A stretch of DNA of 64,000 nt from Nansenia antarctica (Eukaryota; Chordata; Actinopteri; Argentiniformes; Microstomatidae), in the NCBI GenBank assembly GCA_963989245.1, contig CAXDII010000319.1:327501-391500 (forward strand), written 5' to 3'. Positions within the stretch are counted from its first letter, which is position 1; each line of letters starts with the position of its first letter. This document shows positions 9,665 to 19,149 of this stretch, in pieces. The notes under the pieces were generated by a model. The model did no database searches. It had not been told where the DNA came from and saw nothing but the letters and a program-made list of their open reading frames with translations. Both the position numbers and the translations under genes were made by a program.

Positions 9665-12116
9665 TGTCTCACTTAGCAGAAGACATCAAACAATGTATCA
9701 CCCAAGCACTGCCCAATCTGGCCCTTGATAAAGTGGAGCAGCTGACTGAGAGGCTTGTTGGACTCGGCGTAGAGAGCAAAGAAGACCTCCAGTATGTTGA
9801 GACAGCACCCGGGGTGTCACTGTCTGACTTGTTGCCACCCATCCAAATAAGAAAACTCTTTGACAGATTTAAGAAAGGTATATATATATGCATATTCTAC
9901 AGTGTACATATATATATATTTATTTTTTACTTTGTATAGCATTGGATCCAAATTATAATATTTAGTATGATTCTGCTATGCCACACTAATGAATCTACAA
10001 CTTTTATGGAAAGTTCATGGACAACTGCTCAGTACGGTGAATAGTATCCCAACAATGTTCATACTGTCCGTTCCATACTCATAACTGTAAGTGATGTGTT
10101 GCAGTGATATTATACTTTGTTTATCATGTATTGTCTGTTTATTAGTTGTTCAAGAGCCTGGTCCTCCTGGAAGTCCTTCATCAGCCTCATCAGATGCTTA
10201 CAGCCCAAGAAGTCTGTCCTCGTCCTCTACAGCCCACAGCCAAAGTAGTTGGGCATCGTCCTCGTCATCTACAGCCCACAGCCCAAGAAGTCTGTCCTCG
10301 TCATCTACAGCCCACAGCCCAAGAAGTCTGCCATCGCCCTCTACAGCCCAGAGGTCAAGGAGTCTGCCATCATCTTCTACTTGGCTTGAACGATTTCAAA
10401 TTCCCTGGGAGCAAATGCCACAGGACCTAAGGGAAGCCATTACTAATGGCAAGAGGCCCGCAGCAGCTGACCGCAGGCAGATGATCAGGATACTAGCTGA
10501 TGAAATAAGGAAAGTCGAAAAAAATCCTACAAGAGCACAGTGTCTTTGTATTGCCCATAGAATAGTGCAGGACTACCCGCAGAGCTTTGCAGATTTCCAC
10601 GTTAGTGGAAACGGTGATCAGTCAGCCGGTGAGCAGTCACTACTCCTACAGTTGAAATCACGAATCGAAAACCTGAACAGAAATAACACCTTAGTGCGAC
10701 GCCGCTCAGAGAAGCGGAAGGAGCCAAACTCTGCAGAGGGTGGACGGAAGAGGGGCCCCACAGATATGTACGGGTGCACAAAGTGGCAGCCGGAGATCCC
10801 AATTGGTGAGACAGAGGTCCAACAAGAAGCAAAGCGAATCAAAATAGAAGAGTTTTACCACCAAGAAGGAGCTTCAGCCATCGATCGACAAGAAGTGTCC
10901 AAGTTAATGAAGGAGACTTACTACCTGCAGCGCTGCTGCTTGAACACCTCACCAGCCCCTTCCTTTGGAACAATCAAAGCCAAGTGGCCTTTACTTTGCA
11001 CTCAAAAAGGCATCATTGATCACTTTCAAATGCTGACCGACATCCATGTTGGCAATGTCCTTGCACAGGCGCTGCAAGAAAGCGGGCAAGTCTTAATTGA
11101 CTTTTTCAAAAATTCACCAACCAACAACCAAGTGAAAGAAGTGCTTAGGAAGACCGGAGATGGGATGGTGTCCATGGTCCTCAGGCTACTGATGGCCCAC
11201 TTTCGAGAGGGGGAGGAGGGACTGCTACTCCATGCAGACGTAAGTATTTCTATAACACAGCCAGTGTAGTTACACTCACATGTGCTCACTCAGTCAATCA
11301 TTCAGTCACTCATTTGTGTGTCCTGCAGAGGTCTACTACTGCTGTGGATGTCGAGTCAACTCTTCCGCTCTCTGGGAGTCCTCGGCTGATCATTCGAGGT
11401 ATGTGTCATGCTTGCTCGCTCACTCTCATTCACATAATCATACTCACTCGCTCACTCACTTCCCTCATATGCCTTTAGATGACACTCTGGATGGGCCGTG
11501 GCTGTTGAGCATCGAAGGACAGGTGATTTGCGAAGGCCAACAACCAACCCTGTTATCTGGCCTCGCAGCGCTCTTCTCAACATACTATGTCTTCAACCTT
11601 GCCTATCAAGAAGAGGCTGCAGCCACTCTTGAATTCATTCAGAGGTCAGTCACACTAACTTGAAAACAAATACACTACATCACTCAAATGTTTTACTTTT
11701 ATGGTGACCTCTTAATTCCAATAGGGGTGAGATTTTCAAAGTGACAGTACCATTGACTTTGGTCATTGCCGTGTGTCTACGCCTGGTCATTTTTCAGTGA
11801 CTGGGCATTTTTCAATTAAAGGAGGTTGTTCTTTCAAACGCGTTTATGGAACTGATGTAAACAAAACCTGATGTTTATTTATTTAAACATCCGCTAGCGT
11901 CTCTCTCCTAAGCAATGTGTTATCTTTGTTTAATCTTTCAGGCGCTTCATTGGCATAAATCCTGACAGGGGTACGAAGGCCAGCAAGGGGAAAGTGACTT
12001 CAAAGAGGACCGGACGAGTAGTGCATAAGAAGCCAGTAATGGTCAACCCACACGTGTCCACTCTTCTCAGGAGGTTTACAGACTTCCAGTACAACCTGGG
12101 GAACAATGGTGACTAA
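9664..12116 (+). CDS. Second CMC-element protein with N-terminal SAM-like domain, five exons, 572 aa
   Basis: Exons are read as 9664-9877, 10146-11239, 11329-11398, 11479-11644 and 11942-12116 (TAA at 12114-12116). Every junction is GT/AG and phase-compatible, giving an uninterrupted 572-aa frame. Residues 1-71 resemble a SAM helix bundle: LTERLVGLGVESKEDLQYV, then a DLLPPIQIRKL end. Residues about 80-150 are a Ser-rich 12-residue repeat. A block starting at W159 (IPWEQMPQDLREAI) and the YQEEAAATLEFIQRRFIGI segment over the exon 4/5 join resemble fish proteins often annotated 'sterile alpha motif domain-containing protein 3-like'. A basic, NLS-like stretch (RRRSEKRKEP) starts at R256. By analogy with TnpA of plant CACTA elements it may bind the subterminal repeats and assist the transposase (inference). 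The ATG overlaps the transposase stop as TAATG. Confidence 0.8.
9878..10145 (+). other. Intron 1 of gene 2, with an AT-repeat start
   Basis: It begins GTATATATATATGCATATTC, a short TA-repeat stretch reaching about 9920, and ends TTGTCTGTTTATTAG at 10145. The upstream exon ends with one spare base and the next exon supplies two, which keeps the frame (K-K-V-V-Q-E-P). No gene lies within it. Confidence 0.7.
10196..10380 (+). repeat. 36-bp coding minisatellite in gene 2
   Basis: Repeats of a roughly 36-bp unit starting AGCCCAAGAAGTCTG, clearest at 10202, 10279 and 10315, with diverged units between and after. It encodes the 12-residue motif SPRSLSSSSTAH. Unit length is a multiple of three, so copy-number change keeps the reading frame. 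The product is a low-complexity Ser/Pro/Arg linker between the SAM-like part and the conserved core. Confidence 0.88.
11645..11941 (+). other. Intron 4 of gene 2
   Basis: Begins GTCAGTC at 11645 and ends TTTGTTTAATCTTTCAG at 11941. It contains AT-rich sequence with no ORF or recognisable repeat. Joining across it restores an Arg codon (AG+G) inside the conserved IQRRFIGINP block, good evidence that the junction is right. Confidence 0.75.
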
Positions 12117-12265
12117 ATCAGGTAATTTCATATTTTATTTATATTGTCCTGTTATTTTTATTGAAAACAGTATGCACTCAGTATTTTATTATTTGCATTC
12201 TGTAGTTCTCATTTTCACCAGAAGGGGACGTAAAAGTGCCACAACTAATGATTTTTTATCCCCAG

Positions 12266-12354
12266 ATGCCAAGGAGTCTGGAGAAGAGCAAGATTACTTT
12301 AAAAGGTACCTGAATGCACATCACAATCCACCCAATGTCAGACCACTATACTAA
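12266..12354 (+). other. Possible alternative terminal exon of gene 2
   Basis: ATCCCCAG/ATGCC gives an acceptor ending at 12265. If the previous exon ended at 12108, before the weak donor GTGACT, the frame would continue in phase through DAKESGEEQDYFKRYLNAHH and on to the TAA at 12352-12354. That would give a protein of about 599 aa instead of 572. The donor is poor and the simple stop at 12114 is equally likely. If GTAATT at 12122 is the donor instead, this stretch is 3' UTR. Confidence 0.3.
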
Positions 12355-12587
12355 TGGATGGGAATTACAGAACTCTTCCCTTTCTGTAAGATTGTAGCCA
12401 TCACCATGTATTCACCCGACCAGTGCCTTATGCCTGTAATGCTGTTGCATTTCTTATCAATTGGTGGAAATGGCCTAGGTGCCAAAATGTCACTTTGCCT
12501 TAACAGCTATTTTTCTACTCTGTAGGGTCCTGCTGAGAAAGACTTTCGACCCGTATGCCAATGTGCGCCACTGTATGTCCAGAGGTT
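12355..12587 (+). other. Probable 3' UTR or spacer after gene 2
   Basis: There is no convincing ORF. The segment CCTGCTGAGAAAGACTTTCG at about 12527 recurs in diverged form (CCTGCTGAGAGACTTTTGAC) at about 12859, so it flanks the minisatellite on both sides. Confidence 0.45.
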
Positions 12588-12851
12588 CCAAGACCCTCCC
12601 CCATCGCTGCAGGCCCCCCCTCCAAGACCCTTCCCCCATCGCTCCAAGACCCTCCCCCATCGCTGCAGGCCCCCCCTCCAAGACCCTTCCCCCATCGCTC
12701 CAAGACCCTCCCCCATCGCTGCAGGCCCCCCCTCCAAGACCCTTCCCCCATCGCTCCAAGACCCCTCCCCCATCGCTGCAGGCCCCCCCTCCAAGACCCT
12801 TCCCCCATCGCTCCAAGACCCCTCCCCCATCGCTGCAGACCCCCCCTCCAT
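12588..12851. repeat. C-rich 56-57 bp minisatellite, five units
   Basis: CCAAGACCC begins units at 12588, 12644, 12700, 12756 and 12813, the last one partial. Each unit is a pair of half-units: one ends GCTGCAGGCCCCCCCT and the other ends TTCCCCCATCGCT. The plus strand is pyrimidine-rich, and the minus strand has G runs of 3, 5 and 7. The frames open across it (Pro/Ser-rich or Gly-rich) are produced by repeat composition. Confidence 0.95.
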
Positions 12852-13019
12852 GAACCTCCTGCTGAGAGACTTTTGACCTGTGAGTCTTGCATGCCAACAT
12901 GTGTGCTCCATCTAAGGCAACTAGACCTTCTACACTCTATACGATTGTTATAATTTACTCTATTCTTTCTCTGCACATTTTTTTCGGTTTAATCCTAATT
13001 TTATTTCAAAAAAAAAAAA
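12852..13019. other. Spacer with A14 tract
   Basis: Contains the diverged flanking copy described for the minisatellite, then AT-rich sequence ending in a run of about 14 A near 13009-13022. No gene is seen. Confidence 0.5.
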
Positions 13020-13262
13020 AAATGCTGTATGTCCTTCAAATAGGCTAGGTGCACCAGCTCCTCTATTTCCTGAAAGGAAGTGGGCATCTTTACTTCCTGT
13101 CCTATACTATTGGTATTGGTAGTGATTAATCAGGTGTGCGCTGGGTGTGCCACACACCTGATTAATCACTTAATCCAATAGTATGAGACAGGAAGTAAAG
13201 ATGCCCACTTCCTTTCAAGAAGTAGAGGAGCTGGTGCACCTAGCCTATTCTCTCCAGCATTT
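13020..13262. repeat. Long inverted repeat (hairpin, fold-back)
   Basis: The left arm 13041-13138 (starts TAGGCTAGGTGCACCAGC) pairs with the right arm 13153-13247 across a 14-nt loop, with only a handful of mismatches and small gaps. An outer AAATGCTG / CAGCATTT pair extends the structure to 13020-13262. It could be a fold-back MITE or a captured palindrome. No target duplication is obvious. As RNA it would form a stem of about 95 bp in the gene 2 3' region. Confidence 0.9.
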
Positions 13263-13459
13263 CTTATTTGTTTTGCATATACCACATGGTGTGGCAAGTG
13301 ATGGCATTTATGTTATTTGTCAGTCAAGTTCAAATTATTTGTGTACATTTGATTACATGTAAAATAAATAGGTTAAAATGTAGTTGTGCTTCTCTTGACT
13401 CTTCTCTGCTGTTCAGTACAAGTTTTTCATTCAAGCCTACTGCCAGTAATGCACTGTAA
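13263..13459 (+). other. Sequence between hairpin and right subterminus
   Basis: AT-rich. It holds AATAAA at 13363-13368, the best-placed polyadenylation signal downstream of gene 2. The short frame open here resembles nothing known. Confidence 0.4.
13363..13368 (+). terminator. Candidate polyadenylation signal for CMC transcripts
   Basis: AATAAA within GTAAAATAAATAGG, upstream of the subterminal repeat block. It is the first canonical hexamer on the plus strand that I see after the gene 2 stop. A 3' UTR of about 1.2 kb would include the hairpin. Confidence 0.4.
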
Positions 13460-13812
13460 ATGTACTAAGTGGATACAGCATTTAGCTGTCTTTTATTGTT
13501 ACTGTAACTCCAAAATTACTGTAATTTATGGGCAGCAAAATACCGTAAAATAACAGTCATGACGCTGACAGTAAGTTACTCTAAAATGATAAAGCCCAGT
13601 ATGTTACTGTATTTTGATATTACAGTAAGATGTTGAAATCCTGTAAAAGTACAGTATTCAACTGGTCGCACTGCTGCCTGTATTTTACCGTAAAATCTAT
13701 TAAATTTGTATTTTACTGTATTTCAATATTACAGTAAGAATAAGAAATACCGTAAAAGTACAGTATTCAACTGGTCGCACTGCTGCCTGCATTTTACTGT
13801 AAAATTTACGGC
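13455..13812. promoter_or_regulatory. Right subterminal repeat region
   Basis: Dense copies of TTACTGTA, ATTACAGTAA, TACCGTAAAAT and GTACAGTATTC in both orientations. A block of about 53 bp (GTAAAAGTACAGTATTC to TTTTAC-GTAAAAT) is repeated directly at 13643-13696 and 13752-13804, an offset of 109 bp. This is the layout expected for CACTA-type protein-binding subterminal repeats. It is longer than the left-end counterpart. Confidence 0.75.
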
Positions 13813-13827
13813 CAATTTTTTACAGTG
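13813..13827 (-). repeat. Right terminal inverted repeat of the CMC element
   Basis: CAATTTTTTACAGTG is the exact reverse complement of 2051-2065. Confidence 0.93.
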
Positions 13828-13829
13828 CG
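13828..13829. other. Right 2-bp target-site duplication (CG)
   Basis: CG follows the transposon end, then CAATTCAAG continues the satellite monomer exactly where it was broken at 2050. Confidence 0.85.
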
Positions 13830-16800
13830 CAATTCAAGTTGCTCTGATTGTCATTTAGAGTTACATTATAGGATTATTCAACAACAAGTCAAAATGTGCT
13901 CGTGAAAGGCAGAAAACAACACTTTGATAGTTTGATATAACTTGAGAACGAATGCAAAAAACAGTCCACTCTAAGAACAGGCCGCTTGAACACTTTCAGA
14001 ACAGCTCTGTTAATGACTGAAAACAGCTCTCGAAGAGATTGTCAAAAGAGACTCCGAAAACGAAACGTTGATCACTTTTGAGCAAAAGGCTGCACACACG
14101 CAATTCAAGTTGCTCTGATTGTCATTTAGAGTTACATTATAGGAGCATTCAGCAACAAGTCAAAATGTGCTCCAGAAAAGCAGAAAACAACACTGATAGA
14201 ACTTGAGAACGAATGCAAAAAACAGTCCACTCTAAGAACAGGCCGCTTGGACACTTTCAGAACAGCTCTGTTAATGACTGACAACAGCTCTCGAAGAGAT
14301 TGTCAAAAGAGACTCTGAAAACGAAACGTTGATCACTTTTGAGCAAAAGGCTGCACACACGCAATTCAAGTTGCTCTGATTGTCATTTAGAGTTACATTA
14401 TAGGAGCATTCAACAACAAGTCAAAATGTGCTTGTGAAAGGCAGAAAACAACACTTTGATAGTTTGATATAACTTGAGAACGAATGCAAAAAACAGTCCA
14501 CTCTAAGAACAGGCCGCTTGGACACTTTCAGAACAGCTCTGTTAATGACTGAAAACAGCTCTCGAAGAGATTGTCAAAAGAGACTCTGAAAACGAAACGT
14601 TGATCACTTTTGAGCAAAAGGCTGCACACACGCAATTCAAGTTGCTCTGATTGTCATTTAGAGTTACATTACAGGATTATTCAACAACAAGTCAAAATGT
14701 GCTCGTGAAAGGCAGAAAACAACACTTTGATAGTTTGATATAACTTGAGAACGAATGCAAAAAACAGTCCACTCTAAGAACAGGCCGCTTGGACACTTTC
14801 AGAACAGCTCTGTTAATGACTGAAAACAGCTCTCGAAGAGATTGTCAAAAGAGACTCTGAAAACGAAACGTTGATCACTTTTGAGCAAAAGGCTGCACAC
14901 ACGCAATTCAAGTTGCTCTGATTGTCATTTAGAGTTACATTATAGGATTATTCAACAACAAGTCAAAATGTGCTCGTGAAAGGCAGAAAACAACACTTTG
15001 ATAGTTTGATATAACTTGAGAACGAATGCAAAAAACAGTCCACTCTAAGAACAGGCCGCTTGGACACTTTCAGAACAGCTCTGTTAATGACTGACAACAG
15101 CTCTCGAAGAGATTGTCAAAAGAGACTCTGAAAACGAAACGTTGATCACTTTTGAGCAAAAGGCTGCACACACGCAATTCAAGTTGCTCTGATTGTCATT
15201 TAGAGTTACATTATAGGAGCATTCAACAACAAGTCAAAATGTGCTCGTGAAAGGCAGAAAACAACACTTTGATAGTTTGATATAACTTGAGAACGAATGC
15301 AAAAAACAGTCCACTCTAAGAACAGGCCGCTTGGACACTTTCAGAACAGCTCTGTTAATGACTGAAAACAGCTCTCGAAGAGATTGTCAAAAGAGACTCT
15401 GAAAACGAAACGTTGATCACTTTTGAGCAAAAGGCTGCACACACGCAATTCAAGTTGCTCTGATTGTCATTTAGAGTTACATTACAGGATTATTCAACAA
15501 CAAGTCAAAATGTGCTCGTGAAAGGCAGAAAACAACACTTTGATAGTTTGATATAACTTGAGAACGAATGCAAAAAACAGTCCACTCTAAGAACAGGCCG
15601 CTTGGACACTTTCAGAACAGCTCTGTTAATGACTGAAAACAGCTCTCGAAGAGATTGTCAAAAGAGACTCTGAAAACGAAACGTTGATCACTTTTGAGCA
15701 AAAGGCTGCACACACGCAATTCAAGTTGCTCTGATTGTCATTTAGAGTTACATTATAGGATTATTCAACAACAAGTCAAAATGTGCTCGTGAAAGGCAGA
15801 AAACAACACTTTGATAGTTTGATATAACTTGAGAACGAATGCAAAAAACAGTCCACTCTAAGAACAGGCCGCTTGAACACTTTCAGAACAGCTCTGTTAA
15901 TGACTGAAAACAGCTCTCGAAGAGATTGTCAAAAGAGACTCCGAAAACGAAACGTTGATCACTTTTGAGCAAAAGGCTGCACACACGCAATTCAAGTTGC
16001 TCTGATTGTCATTTAGAGTTACATTATAGGAGCATTCAGCAACAAGTCAAAATGTGCTCCAGAAAAGCAGAAAACAACACTGATAGAACTTGAGAACGAA
16101 TGCAAAAAACAGTCCACTCTAAGAACAGGCCGCTTGGACACTTTCAGAACAGCTCTGTTAATGACTGAAAACAGCTCTCGAAGAGATTGTCAAAAGAGAC
16201 TCTGAAAACGAAACGTTGATCACTTTTGAGCAAAAGGCTGCACACACGCAATTCAAGTTGCTCTGATTGTCATTTAGAGTTACATTATAGGATTATTCAA
16301 CAACAAGTCAAAATGTGCTCGTGAAAGGCAGAAAACAACAATTTGATAGTTTGATATAACTTGAGAACCAATGCAAAAAACAGTCCACTCTAAGAACAGG
16401 CCGCTTGGACACTTTCAGAACAGCTCTGTTAATGACTGAAAACAGCTCTCGAAGAGATTGTCAAAAGAGACTCCGAAAACGAAACGTTGATCACTTTTGA
16501 GCAAAAGGCTGCACACACGCAATTCAAGTTGCTCTGATTGTCATTTAGAGTTACATTATAGGAGCATTCAACAACAAGTCAAAATGTGCTCGTGAAAGGC
16601 AGAAAACAACACTTTGATAGTTTGATATAACTTGAGAACGAATGCAAAAAACAGTCCACTCTAAGAACAGGCCGCTTGGACACTTTCAGAACAGCTCTGT
16701 TAATGACTGAAAACAGCTCTCGAAGAGATTGTCAAAAGAGACTCTGAAAACGAAACGTTGATCACTTTTGAGCAAAAGGCTGCACACACGCAATTCAAGT

Positions 16801-19149
16801 TGCTCTGATTGTCATTTAGAGTTACATTACAGGATTATTCAACAACAAGTCAAAATGTGCTCGTGAAAGGCAGAAAACAACACTTTGATAGTTTGATATA
16901 ACTTGAGAACGAATGCAAAAAACAGTCCACTCTAAGAACAGGCCGCTTGGACACTTTCAGAACAGCTCTGTTAATGACTGAAAACAGCTCTCGAAGAGAT
17001 TGTCAAAAGAGACTCTGAAAACGAAACGTTGATCACTTTTGAGCAAAAGGCTGCACACACGCAATTCAAGTTGCTCTGATTGTCATTTAGAGTTACATTA
17101 TAGGATTATTCAACAACAAGTCAAAATGTGCTCGTGAAAGGCAGAAAACAACAATTTGATAGTTTGATATAACTTGAGAACCAATGCAAAAAACAGTCCA
17201 CTCTAAGAACAGGCCGCTTGGACACTTTCAGAACAGCTCTGTTAATGACTGAAAACAGCTCTCGAAGAGATTGTCAAAAGAGACTCCGAAAACGAAACGT
17301 TGATCACTTTTGAGCAAAAGGCTGCACACACGCAATTCAAGTTGCTCTGATTGTCATTTAGAGTTACATTATAGGAGCATTCAACAACAAGTCAAAATGT
17401 GCTCGTGAAAGGCAGAAAACAACACTTTGATAGTTTGATATAACTTGAGAACGAATGCAAAAAACAGTCCACTCTAAGAACAGGCCGCTTGGACACTTTC
17501 AGAACAGCTCTGTTAATGACTGAAAACAGCTCTCGAAGAGATTGTCAAAAGAGACTCTGAAAACGAAACGTTGATCACTTTTGAGCAAAAGGCTGCACAC
17601 ACGCAATTCAAGTTGCTCTGATTGTCATTTAGAGTTACATTACAGGATTATTCAACAACAAGTCAAAATGTGCTCGTGAAAGGCAGAAAACAACACTTTG
17701 ATAGTTTGATATAACTTGAGAACGAATGCAAAAAACAGTCCACTCTAAGAACAGGCCGCTTGGACACTTTCAGAACAGCTCTGTTAATGACTGAAAACAG
17801 CTCTCGAAGAGATTGTCAAAAGAGACTCTGAAAACGAAACGTTGATCACTTTTGAGCAAAAGGCTGCACACACGCAATTCAAGTTGCTCTGATTGTCATT
17901 TAGAGTTACATTATAGGATTATTCAACAACAAGTCAAAATGTGCTCGTGAAAGGGAGAAAACAACACTTTGATAGTTTGATATAACTTGAGAACGAATGC
18001 AAAAAACAGTCCACTCTAAGAACAGGCCGCTTGGACACTTTCAGAACAGCTCTGTTAATGACTGAAAACAGCTCTCGAAGAGATTGTCAAAAGAGACTCT
18101 GAAAACGAAACGTTGATCACTTTTGAGCAAAAGGCTGCACACACGCAATTCAAGTTGCTCTGATTGTCATTTAGAGTTACATTATAGGATTATTCAACAA
18201 CAAGTCAAAATGTGCTCGTGAAAGGCAGAAAACAACAATTTGATAGTTTGATATAACTTGAGAACGAATGCAAAAAACAGTCCACTCTAAGAACAGGCCG
18301 CTTGGACACTTTCAGAACAGCTCTGTTAATGACTGAAAACAGCTCTCGAAGAGATTGTCAAAAGAGACTCCGAAAACGAAACGTTGATCACTTTTGAGCA
18401 AAAGGCTGCACACACGCAATTCAAGTTGCTCTGATTGTCATTTAGAGTTACATTATAGGATTATTCAACAACAAGTCAAAATGTGCTCGTGAAAGGCAGA
18501 AAACAACACTTTGATAGTTTGATATAACTTGAGAACGAATGCAAAAAACAGTCCACTCTAAGAACAGGCCGCTTGGACACTTTCAGAACAGCTCTGTTAA
18601 TGACTGAAAACAGCTCTCGAAGAGATTGTCAAAAGAGACTCTGAAAACGAAACGTTGATCACTTTTGAGCAAAAGGCTGCACACACGCAATTCAAGTTGC
18701 TCTGATTGTCATTTAGAGTTACAATATAGGATTATTCAACAACAAGTCAAAATGTGCTCGTGAAAGGCAGAAAACAACACTTTGATAGTTTGATATAACT
18801 TGAGAACGAATGCAAAAAACAGTCCACTCTAAGAACAGGCCGCTTGGACACTTTCAGAACAGCTCAGTTAATGACTGAAAACAGCTCTCGAAGAGATTGT
18901 CAAAAGAGACTCTGAAAACGAAACGTTGATCACTTTTGAGCAAAAGGCTGCACACACGCAATTCAAGTTGCTCTGATTGTCATTTAGAGTTACATTATAG
19001 GATTACTCAACAACAAGTCAAAATGTGCTCGTGAAAGGCAGAAAACAACAATTTGATAGTTTGATATAACTTGAGAACGAATGCAAAAAACAGTCCACTC
19101 TAAGAACAGGCCGCTTGGACACTTTCAGAACAGCTCAGTTAATGACTGA

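Noticed and set aside
10146..10430. Second plus-strand frame (94 codons) in gene 2 exon 2
   Set aside because: It is the out-of-phase reading of the 36-bp coding repeat. The other frame continues across correct splice junctions.
12479..12976. Several overlapping 120-150 codon ORFs on both strands
   Set aside because: All run through the 56-bp minisatellite, whose composition lacks stops in many frames. The products are Pro/Ser or Gly repeats without conserved flanks.
13268..13459. 63-codon ORF near the right end of the transposon
   Set aside because: It lies in AT-rich 3' sequence, has no conserved features and spans the candidate poly(A) signal.
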